Assembly: GCA_946479075.1 (NCBI GenBank)
Contig: CAMLDT010000217.1
Span: forward strand, 1-5,593
Length of the DNA stretch: 5,593 nt
Source: an uncultured Polaromonas sp.
Lineage (GTDB): Bacteria > Pseudomonadota > Gammaproteobacteria > Burkholderiales > Burkholderiaceae
Direction of reading: 5' to 3'
The position numbers were made by a program, and so were the translations under genes. Position 1 is the stretch's first letter. The number at the start of each line of letters is the position of its first letter. The notes under the pieces are model-generated. The model searched no databases. It was not told the origin of the DNA and saw only the letters and a list, made by a program, of their open reading frames with translations. This document shows positions 1-4,895 of the stretch, piece after piece.

Positions 1-157
1 CTCAGACAATCGCCCGTCCTGATCCGTTTTCGGCTGCGCTCCTCGGCCCAGCCCGACGGGCGGAAGAGAAGGCAATACAAATACCGGGAACGGATTCAAT
101 CCCGAGTCACAACGGGCGGTCATGTTTGCACGCGAGTGCAGCGCACGCGGCCACATG

Positions 158-213
158 AGGCTCCCTTCCCTTGCCCAGCGGGGCGATGCAAGGGCGGGGG
201 TTGGGAGGGGGAG
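158..213. repeat. GC-rich palindromic REP-like element downstream of the DUF1330 gene
   Basis: An imperfect inverted repeat: CTCCC at 161-165 can pair with GGGAG runs near 204-212, and inside it CCCTTGC (168-174) pairs perfectly with GCAAGGG (188-194) around a 13-nt loop. C-runs on one side and G-runs on the other are typical of dispersed intergenic palindromes in GC-rich Proteobacteria. It lies about 55 nt past the stop of the leftward DUF1330 gene, so it may stabilise or end that transcript. It lacks the T-run of a classical intrinsic terminator. Assignment to a repeat family is from memory and has not been tested by search. Confidence 0.35.
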
Positions 214-268
214 TTAAAAACGACTGCCCGAGGCACGTTGCCGCTTGGCCAGGCGCTCAAGCGCAAGC

Positions 269-604
269 TCAACACGGATCCAGTTTCGCAATCATCTCCC
301 GGCCCTGGTAACCGTCTTCCACACCGTCGATCAGGAAGGCGATGCCTTCGGAGTTGCCGGTGCGCAGCGGCAGGATGGCCTGGTAGTCCGTGGAGTGGTA
401 CCAGCGGCGTGCGTGATCCATGTCGGGAAAGGCGATGGCCACCAGGGTGTGGTCGAAAGTGCCTTCCACCACCTCGGTGCGCCCGCCATGAATCTTGAAC
501 GCGCCTCCGAAAGGCACCAGCGTGGCGTCGATGCGGGTGATGTAGTCGGCGATCTGGTTGTTGATCTTCACATTGCGGAGCAGGGCAAAGGCGTAGGCGG
601 GCAT
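269..604 (-). CDS. DUF1330 domain-containing protein
   Basis: Encodes 111 residues, the usual length for the DUF1330 family, small proteins with a dimeric ferredoxin-like alpha/beta fold and no established reaction. The family pattern runs over the whole length: an N-terminal strand (YAFALLRNVKI, 4-14), a helix ending in PFGGAFKIHGGRTEVVEG (31-48), the core strand DHTLVAIAFPDMDHARRWY (51-69), and STDYQAILPLR (71-81). The start is the ATG at 604 because AAGGAA lies a few bases upstream; an in-frame ATG 30 nt earlier (634) lacks such a site. No signal peptide or membrane segment is seen, so it is probably cytoplasmic. It stands alone: the next gene on this strand ends at 826 and is separated by a terminator. 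Family assignment is confident; biological role unknown. Confidence 0.9.
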   Translation of the reverse strand: MPAYAFALLRNVKINNQIADYITRIDATLVPFGGAFKIHGGRTEVVEGTFDHTLVAIAFPDMDHARRWYHSTDYQAILPLRTGNSEGIAFLIDGVEDGYQGREMIAKLDPC

Positions 605-653
605 GGCGATTTCCTTTTTGGCGAATGCCTGCATGCTCGCCGCGATGGCGCCT

Positions 654-668
654 GGCGTCCATGACGCC
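654..668. promoter_or_regulatory. 15-bp palindrome upstream of the DUF1330 gene
   Basis: GGCGTC (654-659) and GACGCC (663-668) form perfect 6-bp arms around a 3-nt centre, 50 bp upstream of the DUF1330 start. Position and symmetry would suit a repressor site, but no promoter hexamers could be recognised beside it and 6-bp arms arise easily in GC-rich DNA. Tentative. Confidence 0.2.
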
Positions 669-707
669 GGAGGTAAAACAAATGGCGAAGAAACGCGGTG
701 CGGGACG

Positions 708-738
708 AAAAAAAAGAGCAGGCCGGAACCTGCTCTTT
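708..738 (-). terminator. Rho-independent terminator after the Ala/Lys-rich protein gene
   Basis: AAAGAGCAGG (713-722) pairs perfectly with CCTGCTCTTT (729-738) around a 6-nt loop. Read on the minus strand, the hairpin is followed by an uninterrupted run of T (A at 708-715 on the plus strand). It lies about 90 nt past the stop of the leftward gene ending at 826, so it should end that transcript and insulate the DUF1330 gene. The other face (GTTTTT after 738) is weaker but could also terminate rightward transcription. Confidence 0.85.
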
Positions 739-825
739 GTTTTTAACAGCGTGCTGAATCCAGCTGGCTGAAGCTGTCAGGCGCTGATGCGGCGCCTGTC
801 CGCATCATGCGAGGCCCAGCCGAAA

Positions 826-1314
826 TTACTTCGCACCGGCGGCTTTCACATCGGCCTTGGCTTCTGCCTTGGCGCCGGTGGTTTCAGCACTGGCGGCGGC
901 CTTGTCGCCTGCGGCCTTGATGCGCACGGTACCGACCTGGGTGTCCGCCTTGATGACCGCCTTGTCGGCTTTCATGTCGGCCTTGGCGCTGGTCTTGTCG
1001 GCTTTGGCCATGGCGCCGGCCTTGTCTTCAGGATCGGCCTTGGCAGCTTTGGCGCCGGCCTTGGCTTTGGTGTGGGCAGCCTTGGTCATGGCTTTGGTTT
1101 TCTTTTTAGCGGCGCCGGCTTCGGCCTTGCCGACTTTGGCGTCGGCTTTGGCATCGACCTTGGCTTCGCTTTTGACAGCGGCGGCCACCGACTTCTCGGC
1201 CTTGGCTTCTGCCTTGGCCACCGCAGGTGTGGCCGGGGCGGCAGGCGCAGGCGTTTGCGCAAATGCTGCGCCGGCAATCAGGGTGCTCATCAGGGCAGCG
1301 AGTAGCTTGTTCAT
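826..1314 (-). CDS. Secreted low-complexity Ala/Lys-rich protein
   Basis: Encodes 162 residues. Residues 1-19 are a clear Sec signal peptide (MNK, a hydrophobic stretch LLAALMSTLIAGA, cleavage after AFA before Gln20), so the product is exported to the periplasm or beyond. The mature part has a short Pro/Ala stretch (22-32) followed by about 130 residues dominated by Ala and Lys with Asp/Glu, in loose units such as AKAEAKAEK, AKVDAKADAK and KADMKADKA. It has no Cys or Trp and is predicted helical and very basic, like the helical TolA domain II or histone-H1-like tails, but no known domain is recognised. The ATG at 1314 was chosen over one 48 nt upstream because AAAGGA sits just ahead of it and the signal peptide starts there. 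A strong terminator follows at 708-738. Such biased composition makes homology calls unreliable; function unknown. Confidence 0.8.
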   Translation of the reverse strand: MNKLLAALMSTLIAGAAFAQTPAPAAPATPAVAKAEAKAEKSVAAAVKSEAKVDAKADAKVGKAEAGAAKKKTKAMTKAAHTKAKAGAKAAKADPEDKAGAMAKADKTSAKADMKADKAVIKADTQVGTVRIKAAGDKAAASAETTGAKAEAKADVKAAGAK

Positions 1315-1336
1315 GGAAGTCCTTTGGATGCGGCTG

Positions 1337-1357
1337 GTGCCATCACGTCGATGGCAC
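1337..1357. promoter_or_regulatory. 21-bp perfect inverted repeat in the leader of the Ala/Lys-rich gene
   Basis: GTGCCATC (1337-1344) and GATGGCAC (1350-1357) are perfect 8-bp arms around ACGTC, ending 22 nt upstream of the start codon at 1314. In DNA this could be an operator for a dimeric regulator. In RNA it would be a stable hairpin just ahead of the Shine-Dalgarno sequence. No -10/-35 pair was recognised nearby, so I cannot say whether it lies in the promoter or in the transcript. Confidence 0.45.
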
Positions 1358-1464
1358 ATCACCGTGTGTGTTCAACGGCGCACGGGCACCAGCTGTTGAC
1401 CGGATTGACACTTCTTTGCACTTCAGCACGCCGGCTTTACATGGCACGGGTTGCCTGGCTCCCG

Positions 1465-1674
1465 TCAGCGGCGGTGCCCATGTGGCCCGTCGCCGTACGG
1501 GCGGCTGTAGCCGCGCGGGCGGCCGTGATACACCGAGCCGCCGATGAATACCGGCGCGGGCGCCACATACACCGGTGTGGGCTCATACACCGCGCCATAA
1601 GGCGCAGCGGGGTACACGGCGCAGCCTGTGAGGCCAGCGGCCGCCAGTGTCAGAAGGGTGGTCTTGATCATCAT
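1465..1674 (-). CDS. Small predicted lipoprotein rich in Tyr, Pro and Gly
   Basis: Encodes 69 residues. The N terminus (MMIKTTLLTLAAAGLTGC) is a short basic and hydrophobic signal ending in the lipobox LTGC, so Cys18 should be lipidated and the protein membrane-anchored on the periplasmic side. The mature part is only about 50 residues of low complexity, with Tyr-Pro-Ala-Val segments (VYPAAPYGAVYEPTPVYVAP) and a Gly/Arg/His tail (YGDGPHGHRR). This resembles small orphan lipoproteins with PVYVAP-type motifs in beta- and gammaproteobacteria. The start at 1674 is preceded by GGAG at good spacing; the adjacent ATG at 1671 is equally possible, while an upstream ATG at 1722 would bury the signal peptide. 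It is divergent from the DUF1439 gene with 227 bp between them. Function unknown. Confidence 0.75.
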   Translation of the reverse strand: MMIKTTLLTLAAAGLTGCAVYPAAPYGAVYEPTPVYVAPAPVFIGGSVYHGRPRGYSRPYGDGPHGHRR

Positions 1675-1824
1675 GCTTGTCTCCTGCAAGGTCGCGGACG
1701 GAATGGACCGCATGAAAACCATTGGACGCGGCGCGGGTAAGGTGCATGTGTCGCCATGTTCACCGCAGGTATCCGTGCGTTACCAGATGTGGGCTGGCAT
1801 GCACACCGGAAAAAGCCGCACAGC

Positions 1825-1844
1825 GCGGCAGGGAACCCTGCCGC
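1825..1844. promoter_or_regulatory. 20-bp perfect palindrome between divergent genes
   Basis: GCGGCAGGG (1825-1833) and CCCTGCCGC (1836-1844) are perfect 9-bp arms separated by AA, 57 bp before the DUF1439 start. It is the most symmetric element in the 227-bp divergent intergenic region, so it could be an operator shared by both promoters. If transcribed rightward it folds into an 8-bp GC-rich hairpin with a tetraloop. No T-run follows, which argues against an intrinsic terminator. Confidence 0.45.
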
Positions 1845-1885
1845 ACCCTGGGCGTCTGATAGGGTGCCTCTTCAGGCTGCCTCTT
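1844..1885 (+). promoter_or_regulatory. Consecutive small hairpins and an 8-bp direct repeat ahead of the DUF1439 gene
   Basis: Directly after the 20-bp palindrome, CACCCT (1844-1849) can pair with AGGGTG (1861-1866), and GCCT (1866-1869) with AGGC (1874-1877) across a CTTC tetraloop. TGCCTCTT occurs at 1865-1872 and again at 1878-1885, a 13-bp spacing just before the ribosome binding site. The stems share end bases with their neighbours, so not all can form at once. This could be a structured leader, but no known riboswitch or leader family is recognised. Confidence 0.3.
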
Positions 1886-1901
1886 GAATGGAAGGACCAT
1901 G

Positions 1902-2456
1902 ATGAAACGCAGACAGTGGCTGATGTCACTCACCGTCGCTCTTGCACTGGCCGCAGCCACGGCGCAGGCGCAGCCGGGCTATACCGTCACCACGGCACAA
2001 CTGCAGCAGGCGGTGGCTGAAAAATTTCCCATGCGTTACCCGGTGGGCGGGCTGCTGGAGCTGACGCTGCAGCCGCCGCGGCTGCGCCTGCTGCCCGAAC
2101 AGAACCGGCTGGGCACCCAGATGGTGGTGGACGCCGCAGGTCCGGCGCTGTCACGCAGCACCAGCGGCAACTTTGATGTGGACTTTGCGCTGCGTTATGA
2201 GCCCAGCGACCATTCCCTGCGCGCCTACCAGCTCAAGGTCAACACGCTGAGCCTGTCCGGCATGCCGCCCGGGCCGGCCGCGTTGCTGCAGGCCTACGGA
2301 CCGGCACTGGCCGAACAATCGCTGCTGGAAGTGGTGCTGCACAAGCTCGAAGCCAAAGACCTGATGCTGGCCGATGGCCTGGGCATGGAGCCCGGAAAGA
2401 TCACCGTGACAGCGCGCGGGCTGGAGATCGCGCTGGTGCCGAAGAAGTCGCTGTAG
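1902..2456 (+). CDS. Exported DUF1439 domain-containing protein (YceB-like)
   Basis: Encodes 184 residues. Residues 1-23 form a Sec signal peptide (MKRRQWLMSLTVALALAAATAQA, cleaved before QPG). There is no lipobox Cys, so unlike E. coli YceB, a lipoprotein, this product should be soluble in the periplasm. The mature part follows the DUF1439 pattern: YTVTTAQLQQAVAEKFP near the N terminus, a beta-rich middle with LELTLQPPRLRLLPEQNRLG and FDVDFALRYEPSDHSLRAYQL, then a helical region and the closing motif GKITVTARGLEIALVP. Family members resemble lipid-binding-like periplasmic folds; no reaction is established. The start is one of two adjacent ATGs (1899, 1902); the AAGGA at 1892-1896 is spaced correctly only for 1902. 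The gene is monocistronic in view. Confidence 0.85.
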   Translation: MKRRQWLMSLTVALALAAATAQAQPGYTVTTAQLQQAVAEKFPMRYPVGGLLELTLQPPRLRLLPEQNRLGTQMVVDAAGPALSRSTSGNFDVDFALRYEPSDHSLRAYQLKVNTLSLSGMPPGPAALLQAYGPALAEQSLLEVVLHKLEAKDLMLADGLGMEPGKITVTARGLEIALVPKKSL

Positions 2457-2480
2457 CCCTCCGCTGGCGCACGGGCTTTT
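2455..2480 (+). terminator. Weak candidate terminator after the DUF1439 gene
   Basis: AGCCC (2455-2459, overlapping the stop codon) can pair with GGGCT (2473-2477), followed by only four T. The stem is short and the loop is 13 nt, so efficiency would be low. Listed because it is the only hairpin plus T-tract between this gene and the acetyltransferase gene. Confidence 0.25.
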
Positions 2481-2504
2481 GGGGGCTCGATGCGTGGCTA
2501 CAAT
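2476..2504 (+). promoter_or_regulatory. Putative sigma-70 promoter for the acetyltransferase gene
   Basis: TACAAT at 2499-2504 matches five of six bases of the TATAAT -10 consensus and lies 50 nt upstream of the acetyltransferase ATG. The -35 candidates (CTTTTG at 2476-2481, 17-bp spacing, or TTTTGG at 2477-2482, 16-bp spacing) are poor. The call rests on the -10 hexamer and position. Confidence 0.4.
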
Positions 2505-2553
2505 CCGCGCTCGCTTCTTTTCCCTCCGTTTCTGTTTTCGTGTCTGATTCGTC

Positions 2554-3030
2554 ATGCTGATTCGCAACTTCCGTCCCGGCGATGCGCCGCTGCTTCGCGC
2601 CGTCTTTCATGCCTCCGTGCACCAGCTCGCCGCGCGCGACTACACGGCCGAGCAGCGCAACGCCTGGGCGCCGCCCGACCACGACGCAGCGCAATGGGCC
2701 GCGCGCATGCAGGCCAACCAGCCCTTTGTGGCCGAGGTGGACGGCGAGGTGGCCGGCTTTGCGGACCTGCAGGCGTCGGGCTATATCGACATGTTTTTCG
2801 TCAGCCCGGCCTTCGCAGGGCGCGGCGTGGCGCGGGCGCTGATGGCGCGTATCGAAGCCTCGGCCGCGCAGCGCGGCATCGGCACACTGTTCGCCGATGT
2901 CAGCCTGACGGCCGAGCCCTTCTTCAGCAAGTCGGGCTTCGCTGTCGAGCAGCGCCAGGAGGTCGAGCGGCTGGGCGTGGTGTTGCGCAATGCGCGCATG
3001 TCGAAGGCCGAGGCACTGGAACGCTCCTGA
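2554..3030 (+). CDS. GNAT family N-acetyltransferase
   Basis: Encodes 158 residues, normal for a single GNAT domain, which transfers an acetyl group from acetyl-CoA to an amine; the acceptor here is unknown. Landmarks: beta-1 MLIRNFRPGDAPLL (1-14); the helix plus YTAEQRNAWAPPD (30-42) typical of the YafP-like subgroup; beta strands PFVAEVDGEVAGFADL (57-72) and YIDMFFVSPAF (77-87); the acetyl-CoA pyrophosphate loop AGRGVARAL (88-96), where the usual Q/R at the first position is Ala; and the C-terminal FFSKSGFAVEQRQEVERLGV...NARMSK. The ATG at 2554 begins exactly at the canonical first strand, but no Shine-Dalgarno sequence precedes it. The last codons and stop (GAA CGC TCC TGA) lie inside the first copy of the 68-bp repeat. 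It converges on the hipA gene. Soluble and cytoplasmic by sequence. Confidence 0.9.
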   Translation: MLIRNFRPGDAPLLRAVFHASVHQLAARDYTAEQRNAWAPPDHDAAQWAARMQANQPFVAEVDGEVAGFADLQASGYIDMFFVSPAFAGRGVARALMARIEASAAQRGIGTLFADVSLTAEPFFSKSGFAVEQRQEVERLGVVLRNARMSKAEALERS

Positions 3031-3085
3031 TTTGATAGCTGCTTGCGCCCGCTGGACGGGGGCTGGAGGCCGATTTGACTTGTAA
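3018..3085 (+). repeat. 68-bp interspersed repeat, copy 1
   Basis: This segment and 4795-4862 match at 64 of 68 positions in the same orientation. The differences are two adjacent bases at 3053-3054 and single bases at 3078 and 3082. The core resembles short dispersed repeats I recognise from Comamonadaceae intergenic regions. The adjacent changes at 3053-3054 fall between conserved CCCG and CGGG arms, consistent with a conserved small stem. Copy 1 overlaps the last 13 bases of the acetyltransferase gene and sits between two convergent genes. It encodes no transposase. Confidence 0.85.
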
Positions 3086-3126
3086 TTAAGAGGCCGGGGA
3101 GCCAGGCCAACGCTGCAGACAGAGCC

Positions 3127-4338
3127 TCAGGCGGGCGGCTCGAACACGGCTTTCCAGTCACCCGCCATCGCCTGCGGTAGCCCGGCGGCGTGCGCCTCGA
3201 ACACATCGCGCCAACGCCGCCGCACATGCTGCGACGTCGCGTCGATCAGGGTCAGGGCGTCGTCACGCGCCAGCCCCGCCAGTTCCAGCCCGGCACCGAT
3301 CAGGTTTTTGGTGGTGGCAAGGCGAACATTGTTGCGGCGGATGGCCATCCGGAAAACCGGGGTACCTTCCCGTTGGAACCAGGGCAGCACGTCATAGAGC
3401 GGTGACAGCCGCCAGTCACGCAGGCCCATTTGGCGAAGGCTGGTGTTCCAGGGATGGTCGTCGGTGTTGCCTACCGCGGCATTGAGCACGACGCGTCGAA
3501 ACAGCTTCCAGCGCATCGCCGGGATGGCGCAGCATGGACCGCAGCGGGACGTAACTGCGCAAAGGATCGTCCGGGTCGTTGGGCGGTGTCAGGCGCAGCG
3601 CGGTGGCAGCGCTGACGCAGTGCCAGACCTGGCCGTCTGCGCTGCGGTCAAAACGCTCAATGCGCAAGGCCGGCGCATCGTTGGTTGGCACGATGGCATG
3701 CGCCGGTACCTGCATGCCCAACTCGTGCGCCAGCGTGAGCGCCGTGGCCTCGGCGACCACGGTGTCGCTGCGCTCACCGGGAAGGGGAAACTTCAGAAGG
3801 ACGGGGACCTGCACATCGGCCACCGTGTCATGAAAATAGGCCGCGATCTTCGGACGTTCACCGCCCATGGCACCGGTCGAGCTGTCGAGCCGGGCTTGCT
3901 GCAGCGATTCTCTGGAGACCTTGCCCAAGGCCTCTGCCAGCACGGCCTCCGAGCGCGGCTTCTGATCCGGCTCCCCTACAAACAGGGCCCCGAAGCCGTC
4001 CGCCGGCGCATACACCAGCCGTTCCCACCAACCCCATGCATCGTCCTGTCCGGTCAGCGCGCGCCGGTTCTTTTGCAGCACATCGAGGGACCAGCCCGAC
4101 AAGGCCAGGTCACAGAACACGGGGTGGGGCGCCACACCGCGCCGGATGAAAGGCCCGCGCTGCTTGACCCGGATGTCGGCCGGATCGAGTTCCCAGGCGT
4201 GTTTGCCCCTGTCGAGGTAGTCGGCGTCAAAAACAAAGGTCCAGCGCCCCGCCTGTTGGGTGAGTTCGCCGACGAACACCGGCGCGGGCTTCCATGGGCA
4301 GTGCTGACCCAGCGGTAAACCGGCGCGCTGCGGCTCAT
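3127..4338 (-). pseudogene. hipA: HipA-family Ser/Thr kinase toxin, apparently frameshifted
   Basis: HipA toxins are kinases that phosphorylate a cytoplasmic target, an aminoacyl-tRNA synthetase in the studied cases, and are held in check by HipB. The span is 1212 nt, matching a typical HipA of about 400 residues. The ATG at 4338 overlaps the antitoxin stop (ATGA) and gives MSRSAPVYRWVSTAHG. Near 4291 the HipA similarity moves by -1 to a frame beginning KPAPVFVGELTQQ, carrying the Gly-rich loop SSTGAMGGERPK, the nucleotide-binding Lys in LLKFP and the ERFDR motif. After HPGDA near 3514 it moves by +1 to WKLFRRVVLNAAVGNTDDH (catalytic loop) and LSPLYDVLPW (metal-binding Asp). The shifts cancel. 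All catalytic motifs survive, so decay is recent or the shifts are sequence errors. The C-terminal shift is secure. The N-terminal one is less so, because a GTG start near 4350 in the middle frame would avoid it. Confidence 0.85.
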
Positions 4339-4658
4339 GCGCCCTCACGGCGTGTTTTACCGCCCAGAACGTGGTCGCGCGCTGCTTCGAGGTAGGCGGG
4401 ATCCTGCTCGGCACTGGAGAGGACCTCTTGAAGGCTCTGATCGTCAAGTGCCCACAGCAGGCGCGCGATGTCGGCAAACCGCGTGGACAGGACGCCGGCT
4501 TCGACAGCGATCACGGTCTGCCGGCTGACCTCGGCACGCAAGGCCAGATCCGCCTGCGTGAGTTGCCGGGCGCGACGCATCAGACGCACGCGTAAGCCTA
4601 CGGCTGTCACAAACTGCGTGACCTCAAGCGGCTCTGCCAAGCTATTTTTCCTCGACAT
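4335..4658 (-). CDS. hipB: HipB-like XRE-family antitoxin / transcriptional repressor
   Basis: Encodes 107 residues. An XRE/Cro-type helix-turn-helix fills residues 22-76: LRVRLMRRARQLTQADLALRAEVSRQTVIAVEAG is the canonical helix 1 to recognition-helix segment, followed by FADIARLLWALD. In HipBA systems this protein binds the operator as a dimer, represses its own operon and neutralises the HipA kinase. The C-terminal 30 residues (SSAEQDPAYLEAARDHVLGG) are the likely toxin-contact region. The gene ends in ATGA overlapping the presumed hipA start, so the two should be translationally coupled. The ATG at 4658 has no Shine-Dalgarno sequence and sits just after a TATAAA box, suggesting a very short or absent leader; the next in-frame ATG is at residue 27, inside the DNA-binding domain, so 4658 is the only sensible start. 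The reading frame is intact, unlike its partner's. Confidence 0.88.
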   Translation of the reverse strand: MSRKNSLAEPLEVTQFVTAVGLRVRLMRRARQLTQADLALRAEVSRQTVIAVEAGVLSTRFADIARLLWALDDQSLQEVLSSAEQDPAYLEAARDHVLGGKTRREGA

Positions 4659-4720
4659 GTCTGTAATTTTATACTTTTACGATTATTTTGTCCGTTTTAT
4701 TGAACATTTAAGCAATTGCT
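4654..4720 (-). promoter_or_regulatory. AT-rich promoter/operator region of hipBA
   Basis: Roughly 60 bp of about 25% G+C in otherwise GC-rich DNA, directly upstream of the antitoxin. On the minus strand TATAAA is followed about 10 nt later by the ATG. The only -35 candidate at 17-bp spacing (AACGGA) is poor. An 18-bp dyad, GTAA-nnn-TATA-nnn-TTAC (4663-4680), is centred on the -10 box and is the best candidate for the HipB operator; bound repressor would block RNA polymerase. Further palindromes are GACATGTC (4654-4661), over the start codon, and AGCAATTGCT (4711-4720). The dyad differs from the E. coli hip operator (TATCC-N8-GGATA), as expected for a distant HipB. Confidence 0.55.
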
Positions 4721-4731
4721 GTCCGGGCGAT

Positions 4732-4752
4732 ACACGGCATTGCACGCCGTGT
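4732..4752. other. 21-bp inverted repeat upstream of the hipBA promoter
   Basis: ACACGGC (4732-4738) and GCCGTGT (4746-4752) are perfect 7-bp arms around a 7-nt loop, 74-94 bp upstream of the antitoxin start. No T-run follows on either strand, so it is not a classical terminator. It could be a distal operator or a remnant of whatever brought in the cassette. Confidence 0.3.
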
Positions 4753-4794
4753 GCCATCCTGGATGTGCGCGCCTGCCGGGCTCCCGTGGACGCC

Positions 4795-4862
4795 GGAACG
4801 CTCCTGATTTGATAGCTGCTTGCGCCCGCCAGACGGGGGCTGGAGGCCGATTTGGCTTATAA
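4795..4862 (+). repeat. 68-bp interspersed repeat, copy 2
   Basis: Direct repeat of 3018-3085 with four differences. It lies between the hipBA promoter region and the 3' end of the SUMF1-like gene, whose stop at 4896 is 33 bp away. The two copies bracket the toxin-antitoxin locus with a period of 1777 bp. Identity includes the 13 bases GGAACGCTCCTGA before the TTTGATAGC core, which in copy 1 are the end of the acetyltransferase gene; here they belong to no convincing gene. Confidence 0.85.
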
Positions 4863-4895
4863 GTTCGGCATCAGGCACATCGGCTGGCCGGGCGT

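Noticed and set aside
84..104. Possible tRNA T-arm (GGATTCAATCC with flanking CGGGA/TCCCG)
   Set aside because: No acceptor stem, D-arm or anticodon arm can be built around it; only a 5-bp hairpin remains.
1..498. Plus-strand frame open from the left edge to 498
   Set aside because: It runs opposite the DUF1330 gene and through the GC-rich palindrome, has no ribosome binding site, and its product is Arg/Pro/Gly-rich with no domain. Long open frames opposite GC-rich genes are expected by chance.
787..1399. Two long plus-strand open frames opposite the Ala/Lys-rich gene
   Set aside because: Their repetitive Gly/Leu/Phe or Ala/Leu/Ser products mirror the codon repetition of the opposite gene, which has a signal peptide, ribosome binding site and terminator.
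2490..3035. Long plus-strand frame overlapping the acetyltransferase
   Set aside because: The other frame matches the GNAT family end to end; this one is Arg/Ala-rich with no recognisable domain.
3443..4318. 291-residue plus-strand open frame opposite hipA
   Set aside because: The minus strand carries unmistakable HipA kinase motifs. The plus frame has no domain and is a by-product of codon bias.
3127..4338. hipA split as a HipBST-like tripartite system
   Set aside because: In HipBST the small N-terminal subdomain is a separate protein. Here the secure break falls inside the kinase core just before the catalytic loop, so neither piece would be a functional domain.
4339..4477. Extension of the hipA middle frame upstream to an ATG at 4477
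   Set aside because: It would lie inside the intact hipB gene in another frame, and its residues show no HipA similarity; the natural start is at the hipB stop.
4763..4807. Tiny plus-strand frame ending in the copy-2 repeat (14 residues, ending PERS)
   Set aside because: Its ending matches the acetyltransferase C terminus only because both lie in the repeat; the rest shows no similarity and there is no ribosome binding site.
4795..4862. Repeat pair as ends of an insertion sequence or integron attC sites
   Set aside because: The copies are direct rather than inverted, no transposase or integrase lies between them, and the core lacks the attC consensus boxes.
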